Positions 8,940 to 18,368 are shown, counted from the first letter of the stretch. The stretch is 64,000 nt of DNA from Kallipyga massiliensis ph2 (GCF_000311985.1 NZ_HE978585.1:1193443-1257442); one strand, 5' to 3'. Numbers and translations: made by a program. Notes: generated by a model not told the origin, from the letters alone.

Positions 8940-9453
8940 TCCGGTATTTTTGGGTCAGGTTGTCCGACCCCATGGTGTAAGAGGGGGACTTAAGATCAAG
9001 GTTTCCGATGAGCGCCCTAACCGCTTTCAGGCGGGTCAAACCATCCTTTTAAAGGGACCGAGAGAAAGGGGAGAAGGACAGACCTTTCAGGTCAAGTCCT
9101 ATTCGGAAGAGGGCCTTTTCGGCATTCTCTATCTGGAAGGCTGTCAGACCCTGGACCAGGCGGAAGCCCTGAGGGAATTTTCTCTTTACGTCGACCGGAC
9201 CGACCTCCCCGACCTTCCCAAGGACCGCTTTTATATCCTGGACCTGGAAGGTTTGGATGTGGTGAATGAAGAAGGTCTGGACCGGGGTAGAGTGGAATCC
9301 GTAATATCCACATGGGCCAATGACGTTCTGTCCCTTCGATACCAGGGACGGGAGGTCCTCATCCCCTTTGTCAAAGCCTTTATCCGGGAAGTTGACTTGG
9401 ACCGTCAGCAAATCGTCATCCATGAATGGGAAGGACTCTTTGATGAAAATTGA
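8932..9453 (+). CDS. rimM: Ribosome maturation factor RimM
   Basis: RimM helps mature the 30S head domain and binds S19. The protein has 173 residues, normal for the family. The N-terminal barrel begins VFLGQVVRPHGVRGGLKIKV, a clear RimM signature. The C-terminal PRC-barrel includes YILDLEGLDVVNEEG and ANDVLSLRYQGREVLIPFV, ending in the conserved I.EV.l....I.i... pattern before WEGLF. The ATG overlaps the khpA stop region by 8 nt, and trmD starts inside its last codons, so all three appear translationally coupled. Confidence 0.95.
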   Translation: MSNPVFLGQVVRPHGVRGGLKIKVSDERPNRFQAGQTILLKGPRERGEGQTFQVKSYSEEGLFGILYLEGCQTLDQAEALREFSLYVDRTDLPDLPKDRFYILDLEGLDVVNEEGLDRGRVESVISTWANDVLSLRYQGREVLIPFVKAFIREVDLDRQQIVIHEWEGLFDEN

Positions 9454-10150
9454 TATCCTGACTCTTTTCCCCGACATCTTCACCATTATGGAATCCTATG
9501 GGGTGATCGGCCGGGCCATGAAAGAAAAGAAACTGGATATTCAAGTAACTAACATCCGAGACTTCACCTACGACAAGCACCGGACAGTTGATGCCGGCGT
9601 TTTCGGGGGAGCCCCCGGCATGCTCATGAAGGCAGAGCCGGTTGTGGAATCCCTGGAGTCGGTCAAGGGGGAGGATGGACATATCATCTATCTCTCTCCC
9701 CAAGGGAAGGTCCTGGACCAGGATAAGGCCAGGGACCTGGCGAAAATGCCCCACTTGGTCCTCCTTTGCGGCCATTATGAGGGGGTTGATTCCCGGGTGG
9801 TCAACCACTTTGTGGATGAGGAGATTTCCATCGGTGATTATGTCTTGACCGGCGGGGAACTTCCAGCCATGGTCCTGATTGATAGCGTGGTCCGCTGGAT
9901 TGACGGGGTTCTGGGAAATGAAGAATCGGCATCGACCGATTCCCTGGCCAATGGCCTTCTCCAGCATGACGAATTCACCAAGCCCAGAGATTTTCGAGGC
10001 TATCTCGTTCCGGAGGTTCTTCTTTCCGGAAACCATAAGGCGATTGCCGAGTGGAGGGAGGCATCGGCCCTGGAAAACACCAAGAAGAAGCGACCTGATT
10101 TATACCAAAAATACTGCCAAGAAAATCCACCATCGAAGAAGAATCTTTGA
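9443..10150 (+). CDS. trmD: tRNA (guanine-N1)-methyltransferase TrmD
   Basis: TrmD methylates G37 next to the anticodon in several tRNAs, using S-adenosylmethionine, and so prevents frameshifting. The 235-residue protein starts MKIDILTLFPDIF. The trefoil-knot SAM site includes LLCGHYEGVDSRV and ISIGDYVLTGGELPA near 105-140, and a linker with GVLGNEESASTDS follows. The start at 9443 is set by this conserved N-terminus and by GGAAGGA upstream; it overlaps rimM by 11 nt. rplS follows after 21 nt, the standard rimM-trmD-rplS order. Confidence 0.96.
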   Translation: MKIDILTLFPDIFTIMESYGVIGRAMKEKKLDIQVTNIRDFTYDKHRTVDAGVFGGAPGMLMKAEPVVESLESVKGEDGHIIYLSPQGKVLDQDKARDLAKMPHLVLLCGHYEGVDSRVVNHFVDEEISIGDYVLTGGELPAMVLIDSVVRWIDGVLGNEESASTDSLANGLLQHDEFTKPRDFRGYLVPEVLLSGNHKAIAEWREASALENTKKKRPDLYQKYCQENPPSKKNL

Positions 10151-10171
10151 GAGAATACTGAGGAGGTAAGA

Positions 10172-10519
10172 ATGGACTACATTAAAGAGCTCGAACAGGA
10201 GCAAATGAGAAAAGAAATGCCTGAATTCCGCGTGGGCGATACCGTCAAGGTCCACTACAGGGTCAAGGAAGGATCCCGCGAGCGTATTCAGATTTTTGAA
10301 GGTACTGTGATTAAAAGACAAGGTGGGGGCATGAATGAAACCTTCACCGTCCGTCGTCTGTCCTATGGCGTGGGTGTAGAGCGTACCTTCCTGGTTCACT
10401 CCCCCAGAGTAGAGGAGATTGAAGCTACCCGCCGGGGTAAGGCGCGCAGAGCCAAGCTCTTTTACCTTAGAAACCGTGTCGGTAAGCGGGCTAAGGTTAA
10501 GGAAAAGAAGGAATATTAA
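10172..10519 (+). CDS. rplS: 50S ribosomal protein L19
   Basis: L19 sits at the interface between the two ribosomal subunits. The protein is 115 residues, the usual length. Diagnostic segments are [36 protein letters not shown] and [20 protein letters not shown] with the final [16 protein letters not shown]. The RBS GAGGAGG lies 6 nt before the ATG. It ends the ylxM-ffh-rpsP-khpA-rimM-trmD-rplS cluster, which is closed by a strong terminator. Confidence 0.97.
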   Translation: MDYIKELEQEQMRKEMPEFRVGDTVKVHYRVKEGSRERIQIFEGTVIKRQGGGMNETFTVRRLSYGVGVERTFLVHSPRVEEIEATRRGKARRAKLFYLRNRVGKRAKVKEKKEY

Positions 10520-10528
10520 ATTCTTCCG

Positions 10529-10561
10529 CCAGCGTTTGGTCCAACCAGACGCTGGTTTTTT
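10529..10561 (+). terminator. Intrinsic terminator after rplS
   Basis: A 12-bp stem with one G-T pair (ccagcgtttggt at 10529-10540 with accagacgctgg at 10544-10555) has a 3-nt loop and is followed by six Ts. It closes the ffh-rplS operon 9 nt after the rplS stop. Confidence 0.9.
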
Positions 10562-10577
10562 CTAGGAAGGAGGTCCT

Positions 10578-11429
10578 ATGAATATCAATTGGTTTCCCGG
10601 CCATATGAAAAAAGCCACAGACCGGATCAAAACCCAGTTTGACCAGGTGGATCTATCCTGTGAAGTCCTGGATGCCCGGATTCCCGAGTCTTCAAGAAAC
10701 CGGGCCCTGGAAGCCATTACGGCAAGTAAACCCAGGCTCATCATCCTGAATAAAGCCGACCTGGCGGACCCTGACAAAACCAAGGCCTGGATGGAGGCTC
10801 TTGAAAGGAAAGACCAATCCGTCCTGGCCCTCAATGCCAGGGATGAGGACTTTTCCGCTATTGTGGAAAAGCGGGCTAAGGTCCTCTGCCGGCCCATCCT
10901 GGAGAAAAGAAGAGAAAAAGGACTTCAAAACCGGGAGATCCGGATGATGGTATTTGGGATCCCTAATTCCGGCAAGTCCACCTTTATCAACAAGCTATCC
11001 GGACGGAAAAGTGCGAAAACGGGAGACCGGCCGGGGGTCACCACAGCCAACCAGTGGATTAAGACCCCAACTGACCTCCTCCTCTTGGATACCCCGGGCA
11101 TTATGGTCAAGAAGATGGGACGGACCCAGGGCCTTCATTTATCCTGGACCGGGGCCATCAAAGAGGAGGTTCTTAACCTCCAGGAAATCGGCTATGCCTT
11201 CATCAACTTTATGGTCGATCACTATGGAGAAGTCCTGGTAGACCGCTATGACCTCCCTGCCGGCCTATCCGGTCTGGAGGCCATGGACCGGATTGGGAAA
11301 AAAATGGGGGCCAAGGTGGGGGGCTATACGGACTATGACCGGGTATCCGCCAGGCTTTTAGATGACTTTCAAAAGGGAAAGCTGGGTCGGATCAGCTTGG
11401 AGATTCCGGAGGATAAGGATGAAGCGTGA
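10578..11429 (+). CDS. rbgA: Ribosome biogenesis GTPase RbgA (YlqF)
   Basis: RbgA is needed for late assembly of the 50S subunit. The GTPase motifs occur in the circularly permuted order that marks this family: NKADLAD (G4) near residue 58, then GIPNSGKSTFINKLSG (G1) near 126, a PGVT stretch (G2), and LDTPGIMV (G3) near 172. The N-terminus NINWFPGHMKKA is diagnostic, and the C-terminal region is the RNA-binding ANTAR-like domain. An RBS AAGGAGG precedes the ATG. The gene overlaps rnhB by 11 nt. Confidence 0.96.
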   Translation: MNINWFPGHMKKATDRIKTQFDQVDLSCEVLDARIPESSRNRALEAITASKPRLIILNKADLADPDKTKAWMEALERKDQSVLALNARDEDFSAIVEKRAKVLCRPILEKRREKGLQNREIRMMVFGIPNSGKSTFINKLSGRKSAKTGDRPGVTTANQWIKTPTDLLLLDTPGIMVKKMGRTQGLHLSWTGAIKEEVLNLQEIGYAFINFMVDHYGEVLVDRYDLPAGLSGLEAMDRIGKKMGAKVGGYTDYDRVSARLLDDFQKGKLGRISLEIPEDKDEA

Positions 11430-12090
11430 CCACTGGACACCGGAAGACCAGGAGGCCCTGGAAAAAGAAATGGAAAGGGTTAATTTGGTCTGCGGTATTG
11501 ATGAAGTGGGACGGGGCCCCATTGCCGGACCGGTTCTTGCCTGTGCTATTATTATGCCGAGCGGTGAACCGATACCGGGTGTCAAGGATTCCAAGAAGCT
11601 GACGGAGAAAAGGCGGGAATCCTTATATGACAGGATCCTCTCTCAATGTTTAGCATGGGGGATTGGGATGCGGGATGAAAGGGCAATTGACCAAATGAAT
11701 ATCCGCCAGGCCACTCTGGCGGCCATGAAGGATGCCTTGGAAGGACTCCGGGACCGAGAAGGTAAGCCTGTGGTTCCGGACCTGGTCCTTGTGGATGCGG
11801 AGAAGGTGAAGACTAGCCTTCCACAGCGATCCATTATCAAGGGAGATGACCGAGTCTATGCCATCTCCTGTGCTTCCATTATTGCCAAGGTAACCCGGGA
11901 CCGGATGATGGTCCAATACGGGAAGGAATTCCCGGAATATGGCTTTGAAAGTCACAAGGGCTACGGCACCAAGAAGCATTACGAGGCCATCGAGAAATAC
12001 GGATTATTGCCCATCCACCGCATGTCTTTTATCCACAGAGAGGGATTATTCAAGCATGCAGGATGTCAAGAAAAGGAAGACCGGCCATGA
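11419..12090 (+). CDS. rnhB: Ribonuclease HII
   Basis: RNase HII nicks DNA at embedded ribonucleotides and removes RNA from RNA-DNA hybrids. The acidic active site is seen in VCGIDEVGRGPIAGPVLACA (Asp and Glu near residues 27-28), in LVDAEKV and in the ASIIAKVTRDRMM segment near 155. The C-terminal YGFESHKGYGTKKHYEAI is typical. The ATG at 11419 has GGAGG 5-9 nt upstream and gives 223 residues. It overlaps rbgA by 11 nt and yraN downstream, so it is co-transcribed. Confidence 0.95.
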   Translation: MKRDHWTPEDQEALEKEMERVNLVCGIDEVGRGPIAGPVLACAIIMPSGEPIPGVKDSKKLTEKRRESLYDRILSQCLAWGIGMRDERAIDQMNIRQATLAAMKDALEGLRDREGKPVVPDLVLVDAEKVKTSLPQRSIIKGDDRVYAISCASIIAKVTRDRMMVQYGKEFPEYGFESHKGYGTKKHYEAIEKYGLLPIHRMSFIHREGLFKHAGCQEKEDRP

Positions 12091-12517
12091 GGGATCCGGT
12101 CAGAAAATAGAAAAAGCCCCTTCGGATGGGAGTTTCCAAATTAGTCAGATGACGGAGGGAGAGAAAGGCCGATGGGGAGAGGAGGCGACTGCTATTTATT
12201 ACCAATCCCAGGGCTTCCAAGTTCTGGAAAGAAATTACCGGTCTCCCTTTGGCGAAATCGACCTCATCGTCAGCCGGGAAGACTGCCTCCGCTTTGTGGA
12301 GGTCAAGGCCCGGACCAGGTCCAAGTATGGGCGGCCTGCCGATTTTGTCGACCGGCGAAAGCGGGATAAAATCCGCCGGACGGCCTTTCATTTTCTCTCC
12401 CGACAATCCAGACAAGGGACCTGGACCTACTATCTTTTTGATGTAGTTGAGGTCAACCTGAGGGAGAAAACCATCCACCGGATTCCGAACGCCTTTGCTC
12501 TGAAAGAAGGAGCCTGA
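12056..12517 (+). CDS. YraN/UPF0102 family nuclease-like protein
   Basis: The protein carries the conserved UPF0102 core: GRWGEEATAIYYQSQGF, LERNYRSPFGEIDLI and LRFVEVKARTRS, matching the restriction-endonuclease-like fold with GEIDLI and EVK acidic/lysine residues. Its function is not established; family members sit beside rnhB and dprA, suggesting a role in DNA handling. Two starts are possible. ATG 12056 gives 153 residues and overlaps rnhB by 35 nt; ATG 12149 gives 122, closer to the usual family length but with no good RBS. I list the longer form. Its stop overlaps the dprA start by 1 nt. Confidence 0.85.
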   Translation: MQDVKKRKTGHEGSGQKIEKAPSDGSFQISQMTEGEKGRWGEEATAIYYQSQGFQVLERNYRSPFGEIDLIVSREDCLRFVEVKARTRSKYGRPADFVDRRKRDKIRRTAFHFLSRQSRQGTWTYYLFDVVEVNLREKTIHRIPNAFALKEGA

Positions 12518-13623
12518 TGGTTTGGCCCAGGAGTCCGGAAGAAAAGGAGGTCCTACGAGCCAGGCTGATTGACCTTTCTCTAACCGGCTCGGACCCCATG
12601 GCTCTTTCCCGGGCCATGTTGGCTGACTTGAAATCGGAGGAGGTGGATCTCTCCTCTCTTCCGGCTAAACCGGCCCGGCTCTACCAATATTTGAAAGAGG
12701 GGAATAATGGTGACCGGCAGCCCGACCCTAGGCCGGATCCTTCCTATTGGATCCTCACTTACCTGGATCCTGACTACCCCGCCCTCCTCCGGGAGATGGC
12801 TGATCCCCCTGCCGTTCTTTACGGTAGGGGTCAAAAGGAAGTTCTATCGGGTCCCTGCCTGACTATGGTAGGAACCCGGAAGGCCTCCAACTATGGCTTA
12901 AGTGTTGCCAACCGTTTTGCCAGGAACCTGGCCTCGGCAGGTCTGGTCATTGTCTCCGGCCTGGCCCTGGGGATTGATGGAGCCTGTCACCGGGGAGCCC
13001 TGGAGGGGAAAGGTCGAACCCTGGCCGTTATGGCCTGTGGGATTGACCGGGTCTACCCGGCCAGCCACCGGAACCTGGCGGAGAGGATCTGCCGGGAAGG
13101 CGGAATCTTGACCGAATACCCGCCTGGAAGTCCACCCCTTAAGCACCACTTTATGAACCGGAACCGAATCTTATCCGGACTATCCATGGCCACCCTGGTG
13201 GTGGAAGCCCGGGACAAGTCCGGGACCATGATTACCTCCCGATTTGCCGGGGAACAGGGGAGGGACCTCTTTGCCATACCGGGGAACATCAACCAGCCCC
13301 GGTCTTCCGGCTGCAACTGGCTCATCCAACAAGGGGCCATGCTGGCCCAGCGGCCCTCGGATATCTTAATGGCCCTGAAAGGGAGGATCCCTTCAAGACC
13401 TCCTGAAAAAGACAAGTTGCGGGTAAAAACTCTGAATTTGCCAAAGGACCAGGTCTTGATATATGATAGGCTATCTTCCGGGCCCATGTATCCCGAACTT
13501 TTAATTCGGGAGCTGGGCGGAGAGCTTTCCGACATTTGGACGGTTTTGACCCTGATGGAAATGAAGGGGATTATCGAGAAGGATTTGTCCGGCCGTTATC
13601 AGATTCGGGAACGCATTTCATGA
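12517..13623 (+). CDS. dprA: DNA processing protein DprA
   Basis: DprA binds incoming single-stranded DNA and loads RecA on it during natural transformation. It has 368 residues. The Rossmann-like core shows TMVGTRKASNYG near 109, VIVSGLALGIDGACHRGAL near 147, LAVMACGIDRVYPASH and EYPPGSPPLKHHFMNRNRI, all family hallmarks. The C-terminal 60 residues look like the winged-helix DML1 domain. The ATG shares one base with the yraN stop. DprA is kept in many species without proven competence, so transformability cannot be concluded from it alone; no com genes are visible here. Confidence 0.95.
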   Translation: MVWPRSPEEKEVLRARLIDLSLTGSDPMALSRAMLADLKSEEVDLSSLPAKPARLYQYLKEGNNGDRQPDPRPDPSYWILTYLDPDYPALLREMADPPAVLYGRGQKEVLSGPCLTMVGTRKASNYGLSVANRFARNLASAGLVIVSGLALGIDGACHRGALEGKGRTLAVMACGIDRVYPASHRNLAERICREGGILTEYPPGSPPLKHHFMNRNRILSGLSMATLVVEARDKSGTMITSRFAGEQGRDLFAIPGNINQPRSSGCNWLIQQGAMLAQRPSDILMALKGRIPSRPPEKDKLRVKTLNLPKDQVLIYDRLSSGPMYPELLIRELGGELSDIWTVLTLMEMKGIIEKDLSGRYQIRERIS

Positions 13624-13662
13624 AATTTGTTCAATGATGAATTCGGATAGATAGGATGGATT

Positions 13663-15756
13663 ATGACCAAGAAACTCGTGATTGTGGAATCACCGACGAA
13701 AACAAAAACTATATCCCGGATTCTCGGAAAGGACTATGAAGTCCTCGCTTCCAAAGGCCACCTCCGAGACCTTCCTAAGAGCCAGTTCGGCGTGGATATT
13801 GAAAATAATTTCGAGCCCAAATATATCAATGTCCGGGGAAAGGGATCCACCATTAATGCCCTGAAAAAGGCCAAGAAGAATGCCGATATCACCTATCTGG
13901 CCACCGACCCTGACCGGGAGGGCGAGGCCATCTCCTGGCACCTGGCCCATATCCTGGGCATGGACCCCCAGGAGAAGAATAGGATCTCTTTCCAGGAGAT
14001 CACCCCATCGGGGGTTAAGCAGGGGATTGAAAACCCTCGTACCATTGATATGGACCTAGTTGATTCCCAGCAGGGTCGTCGGGTCATGGACCGGATTGTG
14101 GGCTATGAAATTTCACCCATCCTCTGGAAGAAGGTCAAGTCAGGCCTTTCTGCCGGCCGGGTCCAGTCCGTTGCTGTCAAAATTATTGTGGACCGGGAAA
14201 GGGAGATTGAAAACTTCATCCCCCGGGAATACTGGACCATCCACGCTATCCATAATAAAAACAGGGTCAATTTTGAGAGCCAATTTATGGGGATGGATGA
14301 GGGTAAAAAGCTAAAGAAAGTGGATTTAGCGACGGAAGAGGAGGCCAAAGCCTTGGTTGAGAGCCTGGGCCCCGACTTCACGGTTAAATCCATAGAGAAG
14401 AAAAAGCGGATGAAGCGGCCCTACCCTCCCTTCACCACTTCCACCCTCCAACAGGAGGCCTCCCGACGGTTGAATTTCTCGACCTCCAAGACCATGATGG
14501 TGGCCCAACAGCTCTACGAAGGTCTTTCCACGGGGCATGGGGAAGTGGGTCTGATCACCTACATGAGAACAGACTCCACCCGCCTCTCCAAGGAGTTTAC
14601 TTCTGCAGCCAAGGCCTATATCACGGAGACGTACGGAAAGAATTATGCCACCCAGGGGATTTCCTATGCTTCGAAGAAGGCCAACCAGCAGGATGCCCAT
14701 GAGGGGGTCCGGCCTACGGATGTTACCCGGGATCCCCAAAGCATCCGGTCCTACCTGACCAATGACCAGTTCCGCCTTTACGATTTGATCTGGCGGAGGG
14801 CGGTAGCCTCCCAGATGAAGTCCGCCTCCTACCAGGCAACCACAGTGGATATGGTCAATGCCGGTGCCCTCTTTCGGGTCAACGGTGTGGAGCCCAACTT
14901 TGACGGCTTCCAGAAGGTCTGGCCCATCCAGGAAAAGTCCCTCATCCTTCCGGAGATCCTCCAGGGTGAGACCCTCAAAGCGGTGAAGCTGGACAAGCGT
15001 CAGCATTTTACCCAGCCCCCTGCCCGTTACTCCGAAGCCTCCCTGGTTCAAACCTTGGAGAAAAACGGAATCGGCCGTCCATCCACCTATGCCCAGGTGA
15101 TCAAGTCCATCCAAAAGCGGCTCTATGTCAAGTTGGAGGATAAGCGCTTCCAGCCCACTGAACTGGGAAGAAAAGTCAATGATTTTATGGAAGAAAATTT
15201 TGAAAAAATTATTAACATCAACTTTACCGCCCAAATGGAAGACCGCTTGGACCAGGTGGCTGAGGGGGAACTGGATTGGCAAAAGATGGTAGGGGATTTC
15301 TATGCTGTCTTCGAAAAGAACCTGGCCAAAGCCAAGGAAGATGACCGGTCCTATCGGATTAAAGATGAGCCTACCGGGGAGAAGTGTCCGGAATGCGGTC
15401 ATGACCTTGTCTATAAGCACGGGAGGAATGGTAAGTTTATCGGTTGCTCTAATTTCCCCGACTGCACCTTCACCAAGTCCATTGTGAAAAAAATAGGGGT
15501 GAAGTGCCCCAAGGACGGAGGAGAGATCATCGAAAAGGTCTCCAAGCGGGGGAAGGTTTTTTATGGCTGCCAGAACTACCCCAAGTGCGACTATGCCACA
15601 TGGGATAAGCCGACCGGGGAGACCTGCCCCAAGTGCGGTGACCTTCTGGTCCACCGGAAGAATCGGAGGGAGGATCTGGTGATCTGCGCCAATGAAGATT
15701 GCCCAAACCACAATTTTGACCAAAGGGAAGGGAAGAAAGACAAGAAAAAATCATAA
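13663..15756 (+). CDS. topA: DNA topoisomerase I
   Basis: TopA relaxes negative supercoils by cutting one strand through a tyrosine. The Toprim domain begins KLVIVESPTKTKTI and includes LATDPDREGEAIS near residue 83. The catalytic tyrosine is Tyr300 in LITYMRTDSTRLS. Three C-terminal zinc ribbons follow near 580-690 (CPECGHD...C..FPDC, CPKDGGE...CQNYPKC, CPKCGDL...CANEDC). The length of 697 residues is normal. The start follows AGGATGG in a 39-nt gap after dprA. Its stop is followed by a promoter for the rpsB operon; no terminator is seen between them. Confidence 0.97.
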   Translation: MTKKLVIVESPTKTKTISRILGKDYEVLASKGHLRDLPKSQFGVDIENNFEPKYINVRGKGSTINALKKAKKNADITYLATDPDREGEAISWHLAHILGMDPQEKNRISFQEITPSGVKQGIENPRTIDMDLVDSQQGRRVMDRIVGYEISPILWKKVKSGLSAGRVQSVAVKIIVDREREIENFIPREYWTIHAIHNKNRVNFESQFMGMDEGKKLKKVDLATEEEAKALVESLGPDFTVKSIEKKKRMKRPYPPFTTSTLQQEASRRLNFSTSKTMMVAQQLYEGLSTGHGEVGLITYMRTDSTRLSKEFTSAAKAYITETYGKNYATQGISYASKKANQQDAHEGVRPTDVTRDPQSIRSYLTNDQFRLYDLIWRRAVASQMKSASYQATTVDMVNAGALFRVNGVEPNFDGFQKVWPIQEKSLILPEILQGETLKAVKLDKRQHFTQPPARYSEASLVQTLEKNGIGRPSTYAQVIKSIQKRLYVKLEDKRFQPTELGRKVNDFMEENFEKIININFTAQMEDRLDQVAEGELDWQKMVGDFYAVFEKNLAKAKEDDRSYRIKDEPTGEKCPECGHDLVYKHGRNGKFIGCSNFPDCTFTKSIVKKIGVKCPKDGGEIIEKVSKRGKVFYGCQNYPKCDYATWDKPTGETCPKCGDLLVHRKNRREDLVICANEDCPNHNFDQREGKKDKKKS

Positions 15757-15793
15757 AAAGAGGGGTGGAGACTTGAAAAATGCCCCTTTCTGC

Positions 15794-15822
15794 TTGTCGG
15801 ATTGACCTTTTTACGCTATAAT
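15794..15822 (+). promoter_or_regulatory. SigA-type promoter for rpsB-tsf
   Basis: TTGTCG at 15794-15799, a 17-nt spacer and a perfect TATAAT at 15817-15822 form a promoter. The predicted start near 15829 gives an untranslated leader of about 110 nt before rpsB. Confidence 0.75.
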
Positions 15823-15828
15823 AACCGG

Positions 15829-15939
15829 GTATGTCACACAGTTCTCGAATATCCATAGCCGTGTGTCACCGGGCTTATTTCGGTGATTGGTGCGGATTTG
15901 AGAGGGCTGGAAGTTTAACACAATAGGAGGAAATTTCTT
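15829..15939 (+). other. Untranslated leader of rpsB
   Basis: This 110-nt leader has no coding potential. It holds a 6-bp hairpin (tcaccg at 15866-15871 with cggtga at 15881-15886) and a CACAC/GTGTG pairing around 15835-15865 that could enclose part of it. I do not recognise a known S2 leader family. A clean RBS AGGAGG lies just before the ATG. A role in feedback by S2 is possible but inferred. Confidence 0.4.
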
Positions 15940-16782
15940 ATGTCCGTAGTATCCATGAAAGCTTTGCTGGAAGCCGGTGTCCATTTCGGCCACCAAACTC
16001 GTCGTTGGAACCCCAAGATGTCTCCCTATATCTTCACCGAAAGAAACGGGATCCACATCATCGACCTGCAGAAGACCATCCGGATGATTGACGATGCTTA
16101 TGAGGCAGTTCGTCAGGCCGCTGAAGATGGCGGAAAGATCCTCTTTGTCGGGACCAAAAAGCAGGCCCAGGACTCCATCGAACTCCAGGCCAAGCGTTGC
16201 AACATGTACTATGTCAACCAGCGTTGGTTGGGCGGTATGCTGACCAACTATCAAACCATCCGCAAGTCCATCGACCGTCTGGAAGAGATTGCAAAAATGT
16301 CTGAAGACGGAACCTTTGACCTTCTGCCAAAGAAGGAAGTTGCCCAACTCGAACATGAATATGAGCGCCTGGACCGCTTCCTGGGTGGAATTAAAGATAT
16401 GGGTGGCTTGCCCGACCTGATCTACATCGTTGACCCCAAGAAAGAGCACATTGCCATCAACGAAGCCAAGAAACTGGGCATCCCCGTTGTCGCCATCCTG
16501 GACACCAATGCGGATCCTGATGAAGTGGATTACCCCATCCCCGGAAACGATGATGCCATCCGTTCGGTCAAGCTGATTACCCAGACCATGGCTGACGCTG
16601 TCCTGGAAGGAAAACAAGGCGTTCAAATGGATGACGAAGAATCCCCTGCCGAAGAGGATGATAGCCAGGTTGAGGTTGAAGAAGAAGCCAAAGAAGATGA
16701 GGCCCCCGAAGAAGTGAGCCAGGACCTGACCGAAGAAGACGTTGAGGTTGGACAGGAATTGGATCACGCTGAAGAAGAATAA
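15940..16782 (+). CDS. rpsB: 30S ribosomal protein S2 with acidic tail
   Basis: S2 is a small-subunit protein that helps recruit S1 and mRNA. Residues 1-225 are a standard S2: [48 protein letters not shown] and [22 protein letters not shown]. An acidic tail of about 55 residues (226-280) follows, rich in E and D with few basic residues. It contains EESPAEED at residues 233-240, a stretch also present at the end of NusA in this window. The family norm is about 230-260 residues. tsf follows after 60 nt, the conserved order. Confidence 0.97.
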   Translation: MSVVSMKALLEAGVHFGHQTRRWNPKMSPYIFTERNGIHIIDLQKTIRMIDDAYEAVRQAAEDGGKILFVGTKKQAQDSIELQAKRCNMYYVNQRWLGGMLTNYQTIRKSIDRLEEIAKMSEDGTFDLLPKKEVAQLEHEYERLDRFLGGIKDMGGLPDLIYIVDPKKEHIAINEAKKLGIPVVAILDTNADPDEVDYPIPGNDDAIRSVKLITQTMADAVLEGKQGVQMDDEESPAEEDDSQVEVEEEAKEDEAPEEVSQDLTEEDVEVGQELDHAEEE

Positions 16783-16842
16783 GCTAGGCAGCAATTTTGG
16801 CTGTTGGTTAACAATCGTTACCTGTAGAGAAAGGGAGCAAAT

Positions 16843-17508
16843 ATGAAAATTACTGCTGGATTGGTAAAAGAACTCCGTGAAATGACCGGTGCCGGTATGA
16901 TGGATTGTAAGAAAGCTTTAGTGGAAGCGGACGGAGACGTTAACAAGGCCTCCGATATCCTTCGTGAAAAGGGCATTGCCAAATCGGCCAAGAAGAGTGA
17001 CCGGATTGCGGCAGAAGGCCTGATCGACACTTATGTTCATAACGGCCGGATCGGCGTTATGGTAGAGGTCAACACCGAGACCGACTTTGCCGCCCGTAAC
17101 GAAGAGTTTATTCAGTTTGTCCACCAGCTCTGCTTGCACATTGCTTCGATGAACCCCAAGTACGTTTCCCAGGCTGACGTTCCTGAAGAAGAGGTCAACC
17201 ATGAGAAGGAAATCCTGACCCAGCAGGCCATGAATGAAGGACAGAACATTCCGGAAGACCGCCGTCGCTTCGTCGCTGAGAAGAAGGTGGAAGGCCGGAT
17301 GGGCAAGTACTTTGAGGAAATCTGCCTCCTGGACCAGAAGTTCATCCTGGATACCGATAAGTCCGTGGATACCATCCGCAAGGAACTCATTTCCAAGATC
17401 GGTGAAAACATCGTCATCCGTCGTTTTGTCCGCTATGAGGTGGGCGAGGGTCTGGAAAAGAGAGAAGAGAACTTTGCTGAGGAAGTGGCCAAGCAGATTA
17501 ACGGCTAA
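16843..17508 (+). CDS. tsf: Translation elongation factor Ts
   Basis: EF-Ts releases GDP from EF-Tu. The N-terminal UBA-like domain includes [25 protein letters not shown], and the core begins [22 protein letters not shown] with the conserved TDFVA-like loop that contacts EF-Tu. At 221 residues it belongs to the shorter class of EF-Ts (enterobacterial forms are near 280), with one core subdomain largely reduced. The RBS GGGAG precedes the ATG. A strong terminator follows, ending the rpsB-tsf operon. Confidence 0.96.
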   Translation: MKITAGLVKELREMTGAGMMDCKKALVEADGDVNKASDILREKGIAKSAKKSDRIAAEGLIDTYVHNGRIGVMVEVNTETDFAARNEEFIQFVHQLCLHIASMNPKYVSQADVPEEEVNHEKEILTQQAMNEGQNIPEDRRRFVAEKKVEGRMGKYFEEICLLDQKFILDTDKSVDTIRKELISKIGENIVIRRFVRYEVGEGLEKREENFAEEVAKQING

Positions 17509-17531
17509 GATTTACGTATTGATAAAATATG

Positions 17532-17563
17532 AGAGGAAGGGTCTGAGACCCTTCCTCTTTTTT
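17532..17563 (+). terminator. Intrinsic terminator after tsf
   Basis: Stem agaggaaggg (17532-17541) with cccttcctct (17549-17558), a 7-nt loop and six Ts. It lies 24 nt after the tsf stop. Confidence 0.92.
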
Positions 17564-17564
17564 A

Positions 17565-17573
17565 TGGTAAAAT
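17565..17573 (+). promoter_or_regulatory. Extended -10 promoter for pyrH-frr-uppS-cdsA
   Basis: TGG-TAAAAT at 17565-17573 matches an extended -10 element and follows the tsf terminator directly. No good -35 is seen 17 nt upstream. Transcription would start near 17580, 22 nt before pyrH. Confidence 0.5.
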
Positions 17574-17601
17574 TAAAAGGATCAAATAGGGAGGGGGGAT
17601 T

Positions 17602-18318
17602 ATGTTTTCCTATCGACGAATTGTCTTAAAACTATCGGGTGAAGCCATGGCCGGACCCAACCGGGTTGGCCTGGATGATGAAACCATTGAAGAGATCGCC
17701 CGATCCATCCAAGAAGTCCATGATTTAGGGATTGAAATGGCCATCGTTGTCGGTGGCGGGAACTTTTGGCGGGGACGGTCATCGACTTCTATTGAACGGG
17801 CCAGCTCTGACCACATGGGGATGCTGGGCACGGTCATCAACGCCCTCCGGCTTCAGGCTTCTTTAGAAAATTTAGGGGTGGAGACAAGGGTTCAAACGGC
17901 CATCCAGATGCAGGAAGTGGCTGAACCTTATATACGCCGCCGGGCCATCCGCCATATCGAAAAAGGAAGGATTGTCATTTTCGGCGCCGGAACCGGCCTG
18001 CCCTATTTTTCGACCGATACCACGGCAGCCCTGAGAGCTTTGGAAATTGATGCCGACTGCATCCTGGTCGGGAAAAAGGGAACCGATGGGGTCTATGACA
18101 AGGATCCCAACAAATTTAAGGATGCTCAAAAATTTGACCATTTAACTTATCGTGATGTCTTGACCATGGGCCTTACGGTCATGGACTCCACGGCAACCTC
18201 TCTGGCCATGGACAATGACCTCCCCATTCTGGTCTTCGGCATTGACCAACCGGAGAACATGGTGAAGGTCGCCCGGGGTCAAGACCTGGGAACAACCATT
18301 ACCAGCGAGAATAACTAA
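17602..18318 (+). CDS. pyrH: UMP kinase
   Basis: PyrH phosphorylates UMP to UDP for RNA, DNA and cell-wall precursor synthesis. It is a 238-residue amino acid kinase-fold protein with [13 protein letters not shown] at the N-terminus, [11 protein letters not shown] near 50, the [20 protein letters not shown] segment near 132 and [16 protein letters not shown] near 156. The RBS is a G-rich GGGAGGGGGG 4 nt before the ATG. It heads the conserved pyrH-frr-uppS-cdsA order. Confidence 0.97.
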   Translation: MFSYRRIVLKLSGEAMAGPNRVGLDDETIEEIARSIQEVHDLGIEMAIVVGGGNFWRGRSSTSIERASSDHMGMLGTVINALRLQASLENLGVETRVQTAIQMQEVAEPYIRRRAIRHIEKGRIVIFGAGTGLPYFSTDTTAALRALEIDADCILVGKKGTDGVYDKDPNKFKDAQKFDHLTYRDVLTMGLTVMDSTATSLAMDNDLPILVFGIDQPENMVKVARGQDLGTTITSENN

Positions 18319-18368
18319 TATAATGCTGGCCTTCAGCATATCGACTTCCCAAGGAGAAAGGAATCAGT

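Noticed and set aside
13621-13636. GAAATTTGTTC before topA as an SOS box
   Set aside because: Spacing and the left half do not fit GAAC-N4-GTTC.
14326-15723. 465-codon open frame antisense to topA
   Set aside because: topA on the + strand has all its conserved motifs; the antisense frame shows no family features or start signal.
15802-15822. TTGACC at 15802 as the -35 of the rpsB promoter
   Set aside because: It is only 9 nt from TATAAT. TTGTCG at 15794 has the correct 17-nt spacing.
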